Source: Silene noctiflora
Taxonomy: Eukaryota > Streptophyta > Magnoliopsida > Caryophyllales > Caryophyllaceae
NCBI GenBank assembly: GCA_009801015.1
Contig: VHZZ01000237.1
Coordinates: 100,483 to 139,524 of the forward strand
Length of the DNA: 39,042 nucleotides
Direction: 5' to 3'
Numbering within the stretch: position 1 is the first letter of the stretch; each line of letters begins with the position of its first letter. The position numbers were made by a program, and so were the translations under genes. The notes under the pieces were generated by a model. It saw only the letters and a program-made list of their open reading frames with translations, did not search any database and was not told the origin of the DNA. Below are positions 22,501-34,500 of this stretch, piece by piece.

Positions 22501-25500
22501 CAATCTTAGTTTGTCTTTAACATTCTGATATCGATCTGTCATTTTCATGTTAACCATCTATACTTTTTTGTGCAGGTTGGTTGATAAAATAAATGTATCA
22601 ATTGGGCAGGATCCCAACTCAAAGTCGTTGATTGGTGTCCTGGATATTTACGGGTTTGAAAGTTTTAAGCATAACAGGTAAGGGTTGTTTACAAAATGGT
22701 CTAACAATCATCTTGTGAAGGTGCTCAATCAAGTGCCTTAACTTTAACCTAAAGAGTATTTTACCTTTTAGAAGTTGAATGACAAAAGGGAAGACCGTGG
22801 TTTATTCTTTTTGTATGGGCATAGTATCAAGATAAGCCTACATACAGAGAGTTAGATATTCTATATGTTTAGTGTAGCTAGGGTACAGCAGTATACATTA
22901 CTAGTCAAACTTCGGAACAAAGGCAGATAATGTTAAAATCCACTCCCTCCTATTTATAGTGTTCTTCCCACTTTCCTAAATAGGAATTTTCATGGTATTC
23001 TTCCCACTTTCCTTTTTTATGTTAAATTTGTCGACCTTTCAACACCTTTTTTATGGTATTCTTCCCACTCTTTTTTTCTTAAGAGACGCGCCCAAATAAA
23101 ATGGGAAGAACACAAAGAATAGGAGGGAGTATTAATTAATCAGGATCCACTATAACAGCTTCTCAGCACGTTAGTTGATCATTTTCCAGGATAATCTGAA
23201 AAGGAATTATTTGCAATTTTCTGCGGGCAGTGAGTTGGAACCTGCTGATGTTATAAACCTTTGTCCCAATACCAACAACAAAGCCATTCTCCCAAATCGA
23301 TTTAGGGTCTGTTAGCGTGAACCATCATATAGAACGCTTATTTTGATGTCACAAAACAAAGAAGAAACTCAGGAGAGTAAAAAAAAGCGAAGAAAATCTT
23401 GGGGAAAAAAAAAATAAGAGGTTGAAAGAGAATATTGTACTCAGTAACTGTGAAGCACTAGAAACATAATGAAAATTTTGAAAACCTTGTGATATATTTA
23501 AAGGAGTTGCAAAAGGAAAAAAATAAATGTGCAGAAACACTAAACACATGTAAGAGAAAACCTTAGGAAAGAGAGTATACAGAAATAATTGTGTGTTTTG
23601 GCGTGCCTTGTTTTTCCATATAGCATCTTAACTCCACTTTGAAGTGCTGCTTGTTAACTCTAATTGTTTATTGTAAAATTCTCAATTACCAATTTATCCG
23701 TAATAATAAAAATAACGGTGGCAAGTGACTAATAATTTTGGTATAATAACCTTGTTCAGCTTTGAGCAGTTCTGCATTAATTTCACCAATGAGAAGCTCC
23801 AGCAACATTTCAACCAGGTGAGCTATTTTGCATGAATCCTGTAAGCTTGATTACTGGTACTGTGGATCTTACGAAACTCTTGTCGCACTTATAGCATGTC
23901 TTCAAAATGGAGCAAGAGGACTACACAAAAGAGAAGATAAATTGGAGCTACATTGAGTTTGTTGACAATCAAGATGTTCTTGATCTTATAGAAAAGGTTT
24001 ACAATTCCTTCTCAATTTCTCATTTGTATTTCAGCATGTTCATTATAAACTTGCCAATACTACTTATCAAAGACAAACTTGTTGATACTGAAAGGATTCT
24101 TAAGACAAATCTCTGAAGAAATCTCAGGAACAATCTCCAAGGTTTTGTCTTAAAGTAAAGGGTTATTTCAACACCTCCTGGAATGGACAGCAAGGTATAC
24201 AGAACAGCCGTCCTTAGTGCCTCAAAGGCTCATGGTCATGGCGGGGCTGAGGGGTTATGATGTAGACACTTTTACCTCTTAATGAAAATGCAAGAGCTTT
24301 TTCCAGAATACCCTCAATGAAAATTGTCGATAATTGCAACAAATGACTGCTATTTTACAGAAAATATAGTGAAATCGGTGAATGAATCTTCTTGGTGCTT
24401 AGTTACATAATAATGTCTTTTGACAACCTGAATGCAAGAAATTGTCACAATAAAGACCTAAACAAGGGCATCTTCTGTAGTCCTGTTAATGTTTTCTTAG
24501 TAGACTGGCCTCGTATTTAAAAGCAGTGTCAAGTTTTCTTAATTCATGAATGAACTATGAAGTCTGTGCTTTTTTCAAAGCTCTGTATATTGCCACATGT
24601 TTTGCATAGTCATTTGTGTCACTATTAGAAATTACAGTTCCCTATCCTTTTAGATTGCATAATAACCACTGGTGTCAGCAAAATATCTTTATGTTCCCCA
24701 ACCTTATCGAGTTTGTATCACTGGTAGCATTGCTTCTGGTCTCCCAAGCAACCTATAACCTGGAAATATGTGACCCGGCCGTCAGACTTTCAGAGCTGCA
24801 AGAGTATGAGACTCTCGGTTCCATTGTCAGTGTTCCTTGTCCATCATCCTCATCTCATCTCAATCAAATCCAGATCTTGTAATGAAATTCACTCACTTAT
24901 AAGAGCATAGGCCATCAGCTTGACATCTGCTATTGGAGGACATTTAGTCCCTTCATCTACTTGGTTACCTGTACAATCTATGCTGAGTGTTTCGAGTGGG
25001 ATCAAACAACCAAAAATCAGACAATGACAACCCCATCCTCTATTAATTGAAATAAGGTCTGTTTCAGGAGAGTCGAGCATGATTTCGAGTTTCCATGAAC
25101 TAAATAGAAACCTTTTAAGCATTGTTTGGATAGGATAATAGAGGAACCATATTTTCGTTCTAAATCTGTCCTATGTTGGAAGTATCTTGATTTGTTGTTT
25201 TGGAAAGAAAATGGTTCCCTCCATTCTTCCTGAGCCAACTATTTATCATCTCTTCCCCCTCCCTTTCCTCCGTACTCCCTTCAGCCAAACAAGGGGATAA
25301 CGCCTTGGTCAATGAGACAGTGGTCCTAGTCGTTGGCATTTTCCTGTCTTCCTATGGGCTAGGCACTTCACTTCTAGTGAAAAGTTATCTTTGGACTTGG
25401 CAACTTTTGTTTTACAACACAGAAAAAATGAAATACCTGACATGGTGACACCTCTCCATGTTGCGTTCAATAGAAGATCTCTTTTTTGTACTGACCTTCA

Positions 25501-28500
25501 CGTTTTATGCAGAAACCTGGTGGGATCATAGCTCTTTTAGACGAGGCTTGGTAAATCATTGCCCTTTCTTCTTCATATTCTCTAAATTTTCTTGTAATGT
25601 AAATCTATCTTGTGGTCGGTTACTTGCAAAACTTGTACTGTGAAGCTCATGTCTTGGTTTATAACTTCTTCATTTTCAGTATGTTCCCCAAGTCCACTCC
25701 TGAGACGTTTGCTACAAAGCTTTATCAGACATACAAAAATCACAAACGCCTTCTCAAGCCGAAATTGTCACGAACTGATTTCATCATTTCTCATTACGCT
25801 GGCGAGGTTTTACATGATCACTGTATTTCTTCTTTGATTTTTCACGGTGTCATTATACTAAGCCTATTCCACGGATATTTCACCAGGTATTATACCAGTC
25901 AGACCAGTTTTTGGACAAAAATAAAGATTATGTGGTGCCTGAACATCAAGACTTATTAACATCTTCGAGGTGCCCATTTATAGCTGGCCTTTTTCCTCCA
26001 GTTTCTGAAGAAACAACAAAATCCTCAAATAAATCAACCAAGTTTTCATCAATAGGATCTCGTTTTAAGGTAGTTAGGCGACGTTTGAAACCTTTTTGAT
26101 CTTTGAGGAACTGGCTTCTTTATCTAAAAGAACATTAATAAGTTATTTTTATATTCGCTTGTGGGTGTAGTCTCAACTACAACAGTTGATGGAGACACTG
26201 AACTCAACTGATCCTCACTACATCAGGTGCATAAAGCCAAATAATCATCTGCAACCCGCCATCTTTGAGAATGTGAATATCTTGCAGCAATTGCGTTGTG
26301 GTGTGAGTGAAACATCTATCTCCAGCGGCTATTAATCCTGCTATGTCACCTAGTCATATTTCACTTTTTCTTTGTTGTTAATGTGATGTATTGAGCTTTT
26401 TGCATGTCCATATAGGGTGTTCTGGAAGCAATCAGAATCAGCTGTGCTGGATACCCTACACGTCGTACTTTTTTTGAGTTTCTAAATAGATTTGGACTCC
26501 TCGCCCCAGAGATCATCAACGAACAGTATGTATTTTCTGTTTTTGCTCAAAATGTAATACTCAGAGCTAATTGTTAGCCGTCCAGCTAATTTTTTAGCCG
26601 TCCTTTTTTTTTTTCTTTTCACTATGATTAAGGGTATGGTCTGTTGTTTTCCCGCCTTCCCTCTTTTTTCTTCATATGAAATTAATTTGAAGTTATGGGC
26701 AGCTATGATGAAAAGGTTGCATGTCAAAAGTTATTGGAAATGAAAGGGCTGACAGGGTACCAGGTATCTTCCTGCTCTTGTCCTCTGCAACAACATCAGA
26801 GTCTTAATACCAAGATGATTTAGGGTCAGACAAGAAAAACTGCTCTTGTCCTCTGATGATCGGAAAATTATTTCATTGCAATATCTAGGATTCTTGTTAC
26901 TGTGAAAAAGCTGCTTTTTGAGTGGAGTTTCCTTCATCTTGTCTTTATTTTTCCATCTAGATAAACTAATGGTCAAAAGTTTTATTTCAGATAGGTGAAA
27001 CTAAGGTTTTCCTTAGAGCTGGTCAGATGGCAGAACTTGATGCCCGGAGAGCTGAAGTACTTGGTAAGGCAGCAAGAATTATTCAGCGAAGTGTACAAAC
27101 TTATTATGCTCGGAAACAGTATATCACATTGCGTGGGGCAGCACTTTGTATACAGTCTTCGTTGCGAGGTACGGTTAACAAGCCAGATATTACGCTACAT
27201 TCATACTGAAGCAATTTACTGATCAGTCTCTCGTAGTCTCATGCCAACTCACTCTCATGGCCTATTCAAGAGATTGCCCACGTTCAATTTGGATTCATCT
27301 CTAAGATACTGTGGTGAGATAGCTACAATGTCCTTATAATTGAGAGCAATGGAAGAAAGATCTCATTTCAACTTTAGTAAATCCAATCTGTTTTGGGACA
27401 GTCAGACTATTTTATTCTTTCAGAATTTCTCTTCCATAATTAAAATTTTCACCCCATTGTAGCCCCCTCCCTCCGAGAGGGCATCTATGTCTTCATATAA
27501 ACAAATGGGGTTTTCTTAATTGTCTCTTATGTAGGATTTGTTCATGTGCATATATGATTTTAGGAAATCTGGCTTGCAAAGTGTTTGAGAGGCTGAGAAG
27601 GGAAGCTGCAGCTGTAAGAATACAGAAGAATGAACGTAAATATCAGGCTAGGAAGAAGTTCAGAAAACTTCGCATCTCAGTGTTGGCTGTGCAAACACAT
27701 CTACGGTCATTGAAAGCTCGTAAAGAGTACCGTTGTAGGAGGCAAAATAAAGCTGCAACTCTTATTCAGGTTGATCTTTCTGACCTATCGGTATTGCAGA
27801 TAGATCATTAGCTACAAGCTAACTTTTTTCTAAGGTTATGCTTTTTAACAAATCTTTACAATTGGTTCAGAGTCGATGGCGTTGCCATAGAGCTTCTTCA
27901 TACTACAGGAAGCTTTGGAAGGCATCCTTAGTTGCGCAGTGCAGCTGGAGAGGAAGAATTGCAAGGATAGAACTAAAGCAGCTCAAAATTGTTAGTTTTC
28001 TATACATGTGCTTGCATTTTTGGTCAGTTTTGTGATTAATATATTGCTACCTGACAGCCTGCACATGCTTGCCCAGGTAGTGTTCACGAACTATGATGAC
28101 TACCTAGTGTCATAAAGGTTGCATACTGGCATGAGTACTTTATACATCTTTGATACAGATTGTAGATTATAGGATGCATAAGTGACTACCCTGTAGAATG
28201 TTTGTTCTCACCCTGGCTGTGTTATAATGTATCTATATCGGTGCAGTGATTACTAAACCCCAATTCCAATAAGAGTAGCCTTGTCGACCTTGTCCGAAAG
28301 CCCTTGCCTCTTCGGCTAAGAAGCTATCTAGATCAAAGTTAAACAACTAGGACCAATTAGTGAAGCAGACATATGTTGGTTCAAAAGTTGTGATTCATCC
28401 CTTATTATATTTATAAACCTTTAATCACGTTCTTATGGAATGATTATGTGGGTTTTATGGTTTTGTATGACAGTTTTTTCATTTTAAGTCATAGTTGAAG

Positions 28501-31500
28501 TAACAGTAATGGTACAGCATCGCCATGAGTCTTTGCTCATTGTTTTTTATATACTACTTAATCTGACACTCATAGGCTAAACAACATGTTACGAAAATGA
28601 TATAAGAATGAAAAAGCACACTTGGAGAAGATTACCATGTGTATCCAAGGACATTCTGCTATAGTTGCACAATGTTTCATCAACTTTTTGCCGATTTATG
28701 GCTTTTACCAAACAAGATGCTGAAGATATGTTTTAAGATCCTTCACTGTTTTGCCCGTGCATAGATTAGATTTTTTAGTCAAGTCTAAATCACGATCTGA
28801 TCATAGACTATGTTACTCCGACTCTTCTAATTCCCTCGCGTCCCCGTGTCCGACACTCGACACTCGGACATGGGTATGACACTTGGACACCTTATTTTAA
28901 ACCAAAATATGCATATTTTTCATAAAAACAGCCGAGTCCGACACTTGGACACGTACCCGTGTCGGATACTTCTAAACGAGTCTGAGTAACATAGATCATA
29001 GATGGAAAATTCACCCATGTAATTAAGCAACTGAAGCTGATATAGAATTCCAAGGATAGTATTGAATGTTCCTTGTTATCTTATGCGACTAGCATTTGTC
29101 ATGCAAATTTCATGATACCATTACGTTATTTCTTGTTATATCACATCCCATTACCCATAGAAGGTCACCTATGTTTTGGCCTTATCGACCAATATTCAGA
29201 ATATTGCGGTTGATCGACGTTACTGCAACTTAATCTCCTGTATTTTGAGGGAAAAGTATTTGGAAACATGTATATATTTCCATTGACACTATAGTACTAG
29301 TACAACATTGATTCCCATTTCCTTTACTTTTCCATCTTTATACTGTTTGCCTAGTTTGATGTATATTGTCACAGGCTTCCAGAGAGACAGGAGCTCTAAA
29401 AGAAGCAAAGGACAAGCTTCAGAAGCAAGTGGAGGACCTCGCGTTGCGTTTACAACTGGAAAAACGGTTACGGGTAGTTTCTATAAGCTTATCTCTAATT
29501 GATGAAAAGTCTGACATTTGCCATTTATCTATTTTTGTTAAGAGCTCCTATTATGTGGTTACCCACAGTGATAAATGAAGAGCGACTTCACTACTTTATA
29601 AACCGAGGAGTTGCTCTCCTATCACCAATTGGTTTAGGGTAGAATCTTCTTGGGCTTATTAAGTGGGCTTTCTCTCTTCTTTACGGGTGAGGCCCATGAC
29701 CGTTTTTATAAGTTAAACAATTTTGAACTAAGTTAAACGTAAAACCCTCTTCCCTTCCTTTTTCATGAATAAAAGATGGGCGTCTCGTTTTCGTGAGGGT
29801 CACTCGGAAATAACATCTTTGTTATCACATAGAAAAGGCTGCATACATTAATACATGATACATTCAACCCACCCTCATTGGTGTCAGCATTACTGCTTCT
29901 GCAGTGTTTCACATGAAAAATTGTTTTAATATTTTTGGGGTGTATCTTTTATGCAGAGTGATCTAGAGGAGGCGAAAAACCAGGAAATCTTAAAACTGAA
30001 AGATACTGTGCACGCTATGCAGACTAAAATAGATGAGACAAATTCCTTACTTGAACAGGAAAGCAAATCTGTCAATAAAGCCATTGAAGAAGCACCTTCT
30101 GTAGTCCAAGAAGTTCAAGTAATGGTGGAAGACACTGAAAGAATTAAATCTCTGGAAGCAGAAGTACAAAGCTTCAAGGTTTAGCATGTGAACTAATTAT
30201 ATCATTTGTTTATGTGCTGAAGTTTATTATCTGTTACGTGCCTACTGTAGACTTCAGAGTATCTTTTTAGTCTCTTAGCTTTTGCCTGTTTCTTTGAAAC
30301 TGCACATTAATCTAACTGTTTTTAGGGATGGTCAGGAAGGTAGATAATTATGATATAAAGTCTATCCATTTCTAATACACATTGTGTTTGCATTGATCAA
30401 ATTTTCATGTTCTATGATTCTATCACTCTATGCATGCAGGCCTCTCTTGAAGCGGAGAAACAAAGAGCTGAGGAATATTATAAGAAACTAGCTGAAGCAC
30501 GGGAATTGAGTGAAGAAAGACACAAAAAACTGGATGACTCTGATAAAAGAAACTTGCACCTCCAAGAATCTCTGCACAGGTAGTGTGCTTATGTACTCAA
30601 ACTATCTCAATAGAGGCGTACTATATGAAAAGCTGAAAGTCGTCTTTGGAAAGAATGCTACCTTCTAAAACTAAGATTTCAGCATTTGGAAGCCTTAGTG
30701 ATGATAATACTGATAGGATGTCAACTAATTGCACAAGATTTCTTCTGGTAACCAATATTTATATGGCTCATTAATTTGCTCCGTATGTGGATTTTTCAGT
30801 GCTGAGCGACTAAGTTAATTGATGAATGTGCTCAGTTGTGGGCCGTTTTTTGCGAAAATGTGGTAGTAGGGAAATGTAACTTTGTAGTTCAGATCCAAAA
30901 AACTCAACATCAGTCTTATAATATGCCAAAACTTTACTGTATCTGGAGATTGGACAATGCTTAACCTGTCAAAGTGCATGTCAGATATATTGGGATTGTA
31001 TGTTACTCTGCCATATTGCTTGTTACTTGTTGTTGGAATATAATCCCACATGTGAGTGTCCTACATTGCTGGAGAAAGAGAGGAATGTACCAATTTATAA
31101 CCAAGGGGGCTACTCCTATTGCCAATTGGTTTTGGGATTGAACATCCCTTGTGTGTCGAGTGGTACAACTCTCCTCCGTTTGGGTGTGGCCCGCCCGTTT
31201 GCATGTTCTAGCTTGGTATCAGAGCCCAAGGTTTCGTCCTAGTTTTCGAATTTAAGCTGGGCATAAATTATGCCACCGGTGGAGGGCCTTTTTGAGGATT
31301 CGTTAATTCTCACTCCGGTGAGCTCCCATGGTTTCGCCTTGGGGCGTGTTGGAATATAATGCTACATGTGAGTGTCCCACATTGTAAACACGTGGAAAAA
31401 TTTCTTAACCCAGCAACCTTGTAGAGACATTAGTGTTTGATTGAACTGTCCAGTATTAAGCCAATCACTTCTCCACGGGCTGAAGCGTTCATCGTAATGT

Positions 31501-34500
31501 AACTGTATGACTTTGTCTCTAAGGGCGTCTTCTTTACTAGTATTGGAATATCTAAGTGTTGATTGAAGTTGAACTATCTAGTAGTAAATTAAACCAATGA
31601 CTCATCAGGGGCTTATAGTTTTCATCTTAATGTGACTGTATGATCTTGTCTCTGAGGGACACCCTCTTTACTAGTATTGGATTATAAGGGTTGAGGGTAC
31701 AAACTGATGGGTGCATTGATGTTTGGTGGATCAAACCAATCGAACCATCAAGGTATCTTGGATCCATCATTAGCCTACCGCCCTACCCCCACGAGACTCT
31801 AATATGACTGATATATTAGTATATTAAATATGAATTTCCTTTTCCAGTCTCAAATACTTAGAGTATCCTTTTTTCTTGCTTTTCCTTTATTTTTCTGTAA
31901 AAATTTCACTAGAATTGGTAACATGGAAATTCAGTTCACGCTTTTGGGATGTTCAGCAGTTGCTGCTACTATACTCTATTTGTGCTTATTAGGATGTTCA
32001 GCATTTGCTGCTGTTATACTATATGTTTCTGATTTCAATTTAGATTTAAAAAAATAACCCTTCCTACTATCTAAGGAAAAAAGCTTTATACTTGACCTCT
32101 TCAGAGAACATCCCGGTCCATCTTTGTTGTTGGCTGTGATGGTAATAGTAGTGATATAAAGTGTATTAAGGGAGAACTTCATCTTTGGCAATATATTATA
32201 CAAGGTTCGATTGAACTAGAGTCTTACAAATTCGAATTTTATCATCAGGCTAGAAGAAAAGCTCACTAATTTGGAATCAGAGAATCAAGTCCTTCGCCAA
32301 CAGGCTGTCTCAATGGCACCTAAAAAGCTTCTTTCAGGACGTTCAAGGTCAATCCTTCAGGTATACTTGGTGATAGATTTTTAGCAAGTTATACCTGAAC
32401 TTCAAAAATACAGCTCTCTAATATTTGTTTTATCTGCTAACTTGCAGAAGGGATCTGAGAGTGGTCGTTTTGCAGATGAACATTTACGGGTACTTATTTA
32501 CTTTAAAATTACTCTGATGCGTATATTTTACCACTCTTTTTTCATTTGAATCTCATATTTTATTATCCTCTGTACGGTTTTGCATTACTCACTTATTTTT
32601 CTCATTAAAATCTGAGCTTAAATCATTTTCAAGCTTTACACAGTTTTATATCTTTGCCTTTACTATCCAAGTTTTAGAGACAGTTTGTTTTTCATCCACC
32701 CATTTATTTCCGTCATGTTTAACCTGGCATTGATGATTCCAAGCAACTATTCATGTTAGCTAATTCTAAACCATTTAGGGACTAAGGCTCAGTTGTGGTT
32801 ATTATTATTGTATTCCATTTTGTTAATGTTTGCAATCTTGAATTCCGAACAACGGTTCATGTCAGATGATCCAAAATCATTTTGAGATGAAGGATTGAAG
32901 GTTTTGCTCTTGTGATTATACTTTACCCAGTCTGTTCATTTCAGCTATCTTTTACCTGATTGCTGTTTATTTGTTTACCCTGTTTATAATCCAGGATTTG
33001 CATAGCCATTCAATGAACCACAGAGAATCAGAAATAGAGGAGAAACCACAGAAGTTTCTTAATGAGAAACAGCAAGAGAATCAGGAACTGTTAATTCGAT
33101 GTATTGCACAGCCTCTGGGATTTGCAGGAAACAGACCTATAGCAGCCTGTATAATATACAAATGTATGCTTCACTGGAGATCCTTTGAAGTCGAACGAAC
33201 TACTGTTTTTGATCGGATAATTCAGATTATCGGTCATGCTATTGAGGTTTGAAATTATGGATAATCTTATGCGATAGTCTCTCCTGGTTTACATGCTAAA
33301 CTAACTCTAGTTATGTTTATGCTTTTTCGTTATATAAAAGACTCAGGAAAACAATGATAATTTGGCTTATTGGTTGTCTAATGCCTCGACACTTCTGTAT
33401 TTGCTACAACACACCCTCAAAGCAAGCAGTGCAGCTGGAATTGTCCCCCAGCGCCGCAGGTCATATCTGTCAGTCACTGTCCATGGTAGGATGTCACAGG
33501 TAAATGTTTGTCTTCTTTATATATGATATTTCTCTACAAAAGAAAATTCCATTTGAAGTTATCATATTTTTGAAATTTCTTATTTTCCGTGGTCTCTTTT
33601 CAGAATATCCCTGGAACTCCTCATGGAGCCAGACTTTCCTCTGTCAATGATGGCGCGGTTAGTGGAGTCAGTTCTCTGCATCAAGTTGAAGCCAAGTACC
33701 CAGCTCTGCTGTTCAAGCAGCAACTTACCGCTTATGGTGAAAAGATCTATGGAACTATTAGAGACAATCTTAAGAAAGAGATCTCGCCGTTGGTTGCGTT
33801 GTGTATCCAGGTTTAGAGTCTTCTAATTTTACATTTGGTAACTATAAGTCATTCATGTTTGATTATATAGTTAACTATATCACCGTTGGTTAAACTAGGC
33901 CCCACGTACATCAAGAGCAAGTATAGTCAAGGGATCGTCTCGTTCGGCTGCAAACGCAGCAGCCCAGCAAGCTTTGATTGCTCACTGGCAAGGCATTGTT
34001 GAAGTTCTTGGGAATTTCCTGAACATATTTAAAGAAAATCATGTAAGATTTTTTACTCTTAAAAATTCTTGAATCCTTCAGAAATGAAAAAAAAAAAACC
34101 CCGCAGTAAGTCTGTAAAATAGGTGGGGGAACTCTTTTTTGGAGGGTGACCTCGGGTGATTTGCTAATACTGTCTCAGCTGATGTATGGGTGGCTGTCCT
34201 TTTTTTTAAACCTCAATCTTCCTGTCTTCTCTTGGTCCAACACTCCAACATTATACACCCTAAATGTATTCCTACATCAACCTTTGTTTTTTGCCACCTA
34301 AATTTTTTCATCCGTTTTATCTTGTCCATTCTTACCTTTGTTACAGGTGCCTTCATTTTTGGTACGAAAAATATTCTCACAAATATTTTCATTCATCAAT
34401 GTGCGATTATTCAACAGGTATGTCTTTATGATAATGCTATGGTTTTAATGAATACCTGCCCACTACCCAGTAAAAATGTTGTTCATAGGTCCCCTCTTTT

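Larger units (their letters stand above)
18423..27090 (+). other. Myosin motor domain (exons 2-20)
   Basis: Residues about 2-735. An N-terminal SH3-like segment (about 8-55, VGSHVWV...WVDG.V) precedes the motor core. The ATP-binding P-loop GESGAGKT is at 156-163, switch I NNNSSR at 209-214, and switch II DIYGFE at 434-439. HYIRCIKPN is near 631-639 and the SH1/SH2 helix region [16 protein letters not shown] starts at 659. The converter ends with [20 protein letters not shown] (717-736). All nucleotide- and actin-cycle signature residues I can check are present, so the motor should be active. In the core, 'LLCAAPEE' has one Pro where relatives usually have two. Confidence 0.92.
29375..32489 (+). 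other. Myosin coiled-coil region (exons 23-27)
   Basis: Residues about 884-1088. The start [20 protein letters not shown] and blocks such as [34 protein letters not shown] and [18 protein letters not shown] show heptad-like Leu/Ile/Val spacing and high charge, as expected of the dimerising rod. The segment [12 protein letters not shown] with two prolines is the break typical of class XI rods. It ends in a Ser/Arg-rich linker ([11 protein letters not shown]) and a 14-codon exon. Confidence 0.88.

Noticed and set aside
25117..25296. Possible Tourist-like element in myosin intron 13
   Set aside because: Only a weak 11-13 bp inverted match (GTTTGGAT / CCAAACAA) and no target duplication.
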